In this document: positions 13,122 through 14,473 of the stretch, one piece after another
Numbering within the stretch: the first letter of the stretch is position 1
Layout: each line of letters opens with the position of its first letter
DNA from: CALRBF01 sp041164045
Lineage (GTDB): Bacteria; Patescibacteriota; Minisyncoccia; SW-4-49-11
NCBI GenBank assembly: GCA_041164045.1
Contig: JBEAQD010000046.1
Location: forward strand, 1 to 14,473
Direction: 5' to 3'
Length of the DNA stretch: 14,473 bases
Position numbers and translations under genes: made by a program
The notes under the pieces: model-generated
Database searches by the model: none
The model's input: only the letters and a program-made list of their open reading frames with translations
What the model was told of the DNA's origin: nothing

Positions 13122-13147
13122 TGGCGAGTCGAGAGCTGGCGAGTCGA
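13122..13147. repeat. Tandem direct repeat of an 11-mer, period 15
   Basis: TGGCGAGTCGA occurs at 13122-13132 and exactly again at 13137-13147, separated by GAGC. It is GC-rich in an AT-rich setting and lies between the tRNA promoter region and the end of the ATP-grasp gene. Only two copies are present. Confidence 0.7.
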
Positions 13148-13175
13148 TTATATCTTAATTATTTACACTCCAATA

Positions 13176-14065
13176 TTATTTTTTTAATAACTCAATAAGA
13201 TAATTTGTGATATATTCAGCTTTTTCTTTATATTCTCCATTTCCTGAAGTGATTTGAAAGCTAGGGTTAATCTCTAGTAAAAGTGCTCTTTCTGGATTTT
13301 TTTATCAACAATAATGTCCACACCTCCTAAAGGATAATCTAAAATTTTACATGCTTTTTCTGCTATGTCTCTAAATTTAGGTAATATCTCTTCCTCTATA
13401 ATTTCTCCCCCTAATGATGTGTTATTTTTCCATTCTCCTTTAGCTCCTTTTCTTAAAAATGATGTTTTATATTCAAATCCTACTATAATAACTCTATAGT
13501 CTCCTATATTCTCTACTAGTTCCTGTATAATTACAGGCTGTATAGTATCAAAGTTATTTTGGCTTATAGCTAACAATTCTTTTCTTGAATTAGCCAAGTA
13601 AACATTTTGTCCATGAGCACCCGTCACTCCTTTTACTACTAAAGGATAGTTGAATTCTTTTTCAATAAAATCAATTCTATTATTAATTTCTTCTTTAAAT
13701 ATCCCTAATGATTTTGGTATTGGAAGTTTTTGCTCATGAAATGTTGCATATTGCCAGAATTTATCAGTTTTTCTATATGGTTTTGCAAATTGTAAAAATT
13801 TAGTTGATGTTAATTCTTTATATAGGCAATCTATAAGAAATGTTCTTTCTGTTCTACTATAAATTAAATCATAATTATTCTTTGTAATCTCATTATCTCC
13901 TATATAAATTTTCATTGGGCAGCCATTTTCTAATAAAACACTGAGCGTATTATATCTAGAATAGGTTATTCTTACATCTTTATCTGATGCTAAGCTAACT
14001 ATATAATCTAAGGTTTCTTTAGATGTATTCCGATGAAGTATTAAAATATTATTCTGGGAATTCAT
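13176..14065 (-). CDS. RimK-like ATP-grasp ligase, frameshifted at an A7 run near its C-terminus
   Basis: The family joins a carboxylate to an amine through an acyl-phosphate, adding amino acids or cross-links to small molecules or peptides. From the ATG at 14063-14065, residues 1-110 resemble a pre-ATP-grasp domain (NNILILHRNT, YDLIYSRTER). The ATP-grasp part follows: PLVVKGVTGAHGQNVYL with Lys145 and the Gly-rich loop, VIIQELVENIGDYRVIIVG, and YPLGGVDIIVDKK. As written the frame ends at a TAG at 13274-13276, after residue 263. The A7 run at 13303-13297 is the cause: one extra A restores NPERALLLEINPSF, GNGEYKEKAEYITNYL and a TAA at 13176-13178, about 296 residues in all. The restored tail contains the E-x-N magnesium-binding motif, without which the enzyme should be inactive. 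Its start overlaps the preceding gene by 17 bases, implying coupling. The substrate cannot be told from the sequence. Confidence 0.8.
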
Positions 14066-14473
14066 ATAAATGTTGTATATTAGATAATAATAGTATGGTC
14101 AATATATTTCTATGTTCACTAAGATTGAGGTCCTCAAATGATCCTACGGGATATTTGCCACTGGGTAAATAATTATATACAGGATCAATATTCTTAACAA
14201 TATATTCTTGGTACTTACTAATTTTATCAATTTTTGGATTTTTACTTAATGCAAAGCATACTCCTATTTCAGCAATAATATCATCTTCTTTTGAGTCAAA
14301 TATTTCTTTGTCGTATTTTTCAAACTCAATATATATCCACTCAATATCATTAGAGTCAACTTTATATTCATAAAACCAGCTTTTACCAATTATGATATGG
14401 GTTAATGTATAAAGATAATTTAAAAATATCAAATTATCTTTTTTAATTAGTTCGCTACTATAAAAATGTTTGA
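14049..14473 (-). CDS. C-terminal part of an unrecognised protein, coupled to the ATP-grasp gene
   Basis: The frame is open from the right edge of the window (first full codon at 14471-14469) to the TAA at 14049-14051, giving at least 140 residues. The apparent TTG start at 14432 is not a real boundary because the frame continues upstream (HFYSSELIKKDN). The visible part has a moderately hydrophobic, tyrosine-rich start (LNYLYTLTHIIIG), an acidic middle (EFEKYDKEIFDSKEDDIIAE) and a helical end (EHRNILTILLLSNIQHLYEF). I recognise no domain or catalytic motif. It overlaps the next gene by 17 bases, so the two are probably made together and act in the same process, for example as partner or substrate-recruiting protein of the ligase; this is inference from context only. 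Confidence 0.7.
   Translation of the reverse strand, partial: KHFYSSELIKKDNLIFLNYLYTLTHIIIGKSWFYEYKVDSNDIEWIYIEFEKYDKEIFDSKEDDIIAEIGVCFALSKNPKIDKISKYQEYIVKNIDPVYNYLPSGKYPVGSFEDLNLSEHRNILTILLLSNIQHLYEFPE

Noticed and set aside
13148..13175. Second tRNA promoter: TATAAT on the minus strand near 13148-13160 with TTGGAG upstream
   Set aside because: Spacer is only about 15 nt and the site lies over 130 bases from tRNA-Thr; the promoter at 13044-13072 is far better placed.
1..14473. CRISPR array, insertion sequence or integrated phage
   Set aside because: No regularly spaced repeats, transposase or integrase seen; the phage-like signal is confined to one fused domain.
1..14473. Alternative genetic code with UGA as glycine, known in some Patescibacteria
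   Set aside because: The conserved genes read through fully with the standard code and show no internal TGA needing reassignment; stops are TAA or TAG.

Overview
The window looks like chromosomal DNA of a small, AT-rich bacterium, most likely of the Candidate Phyla Radiation (Patescibacteria). This is an inference from overall character: compact ribosomal operons, few Shine-Dalgarno sequences, Asn-rich membrane proteins, a PEGA/beta-propeller membrane protein and a type IV pilin-like protein. No 16S or other decisive marker is present. Genes read through with the standard code and end in TAA or TAG.

Layout. (1) 1-308: the end of a lysozyme-like (SLT fold) gene and its terminator. (2) 309-4234: a C-rich promoter region followed by rpsO, pnp and an anchored membrane protein. 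(3) 4235-4692: an intergenic stretch with several RNA-like hairpins and a near-consensus promoter. (4) 4693-5834: a large pilin-like gene whose prepilin leader is one base out of frame with its ATG, at a run of eight A. Its C-terminal half resembles a module I associate with phage virion proteins. (5) 5835-6147: a structured intergenic element and a perfect TTGACA-17-TATAAT promoter. (6) 6148-10116: the alpha-type operon infA-rpmJ-rpsM-rpsK-rpsD-rpoA-rplQ-rplM-rpsI, with an internal promoter before rplQ and a GNRA-loop terminator after rpsI. (7) 10194-12381, minus strand: rnhA, overlapping a PEGA/propeller membrane protein, then a small unknown ORF. (8) 12382-13175: a GC-rich structured element and a tRNA cluster transcribed Thr(UGU)-Tyr(GUA)-Lys(UUU). 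(9) 13176-14473, minus strand: a RimK-like ATP-grasp ligase, frameshifted at a run of seven A, after the end of an unrecognised gene.

How it fits together: most genes serve translation, transcription and RNA turnover (ribosomal proteins, IF-1, RNA polymerase alpha, PNPase, tRNAs, RNase H). The accessory part faces outward (hydrolase, anchored proteins, pilin-like fusion) or is a peptide-ligase type enzyme.

The best leads are the pilin-like fusion with its A8 frameshift, the second frameshift of the same sign in the ATP-grasp gene, C-rich tracts placed 5-6 nt upstream of the -35 box in three separate promoters, and a possible repeated structured element upstream of the infA and rnhA promoters.
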